64,000 bases of DNA from Falsirhodobacter halotolerans (GTDB taxonomy: Bacteria; Pseudomonadota; Alphaproteobacteria; Rhodobacterales; Rhodobacteraceae), in assembly GCF_022899245.1 (NCBI RefSeq), contig NZ_JALJAZ010000001.1, positions 899,501 to 963,500 of the forward strand, written 5' to 3'. The notes beneath the pieces were generated by a model. It saw only the letters and a program-made list of their open reading frames with translations, ran no database searches and had not been told where the DNA came from. Position numbers and translations under genes: made by a program. Shown here in pieces: positions 63,984 to 64,000 of the stretch; the stretch's first letter is position 1, and every line of letters starts with the position of its first letter.

Positions 63984-64000
63984 GCGCGCAACCGCCTTGC
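63980..64000 (-). CDS. modB: C-terminal end of molybdate ABC permease (partial)
   Basis: Only the last six codons (A-R-R-L-R-A) and the stop are inside the window. The stop overlaps the modC start as ATGA. Identity rests on position in the modBC arrangement, not on domain evidence. Confidence 0.5.

Overview
The window is GC-rich chromosomal DNA of an alphaproteobacterium, almost certainly Rhodobacterales/Rhodobacteraceae. The reasons are: the housekeeping order rplU-rpmA-GNAT-obgE-proB-proA-chpT, which includes a ChpT-type histidine phosphotransferase known from alphaproteobacterial CtrA signalling; an adjacent olsB-olsA pair for ornithine lipids; an Mrp antiporter operon with a fused MrpA-MrpB; and an unusually high number of ABC importers for small organic nutrients. 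No species can be named from the sequence alone.

Layout. (1) 1-4648: end of a divergent ABC ATPase gene, a GntR/FCD regulator, and an amino-acid-type binding protein and permease followed by a TIM-barrel isomerase/epimerase-like protein. (2) 4649-5294: spacer with a ParB-like coding remnant. (3) 5295-16741: a GntR/HutC (UTRA) regulator and a long same-strand run of SDR, FucA-like aldolase, ribose-type ABC importer (binding protein, double ATPase, two permeases), PfkB kinase, second SDR, aldehyde dehydrogenase and an MFS protein. This reads as uptake and breakdown of one sugar or sugar alcohol. (4) 17191-25079: a redox/detoxification neighbourhood with two cupins, a YcjY-like hydrolase, a double carboxymuconolactone-decarboxylase protein, two medium-chain dehydrogenases, a cyclophilin-like protein, a LysR gene cut by an in-frame TAG, and an HxlR regulator. 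(5) 25175-34307: homocysteine-methyltransferase-like protein, 2-hydroxyacid dehydrogenase, class II aldolase/adducin protein, aminotransferase, TetR regulator, M20 amidohydrolase and a complete amino-acid ABC importer. Two divergent promoter regions here share a 16/19-identical operator-like sequence. (6) 34385-41801: a formylglycine-generating enzyme divergent from an IclR regulator and a carbohydrate-type ABC operon that contains a sulfatase with a CSPSR motif. This is a self-contained organosulfate import and desulfation module. (7) 41872-47591: nitroreductase, a three-gene YqjDE-like membrane cluster, an SDR and malQ. (8) 47855-56815: tRNA-Ser(CGA) and housekeeping genes. (9) 56940-64000: mrpA(B)CDEFG, then modC and the last codons of modB on the other strand.

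The catabolic blocks share one design: a local one-component regulator, a dedicated ABC importer and cytoplasmic enzymes in one transcription unit. Several operator-like inverted repeats lie in the matching promoter regions. GC-rich hairpins follow two of the binding-protein genes, where they could uncouple high binding-protein expression from the downstream ATPase or permease. No prophage, CRISPR array, complete insertion sequence or rRNA was seen.
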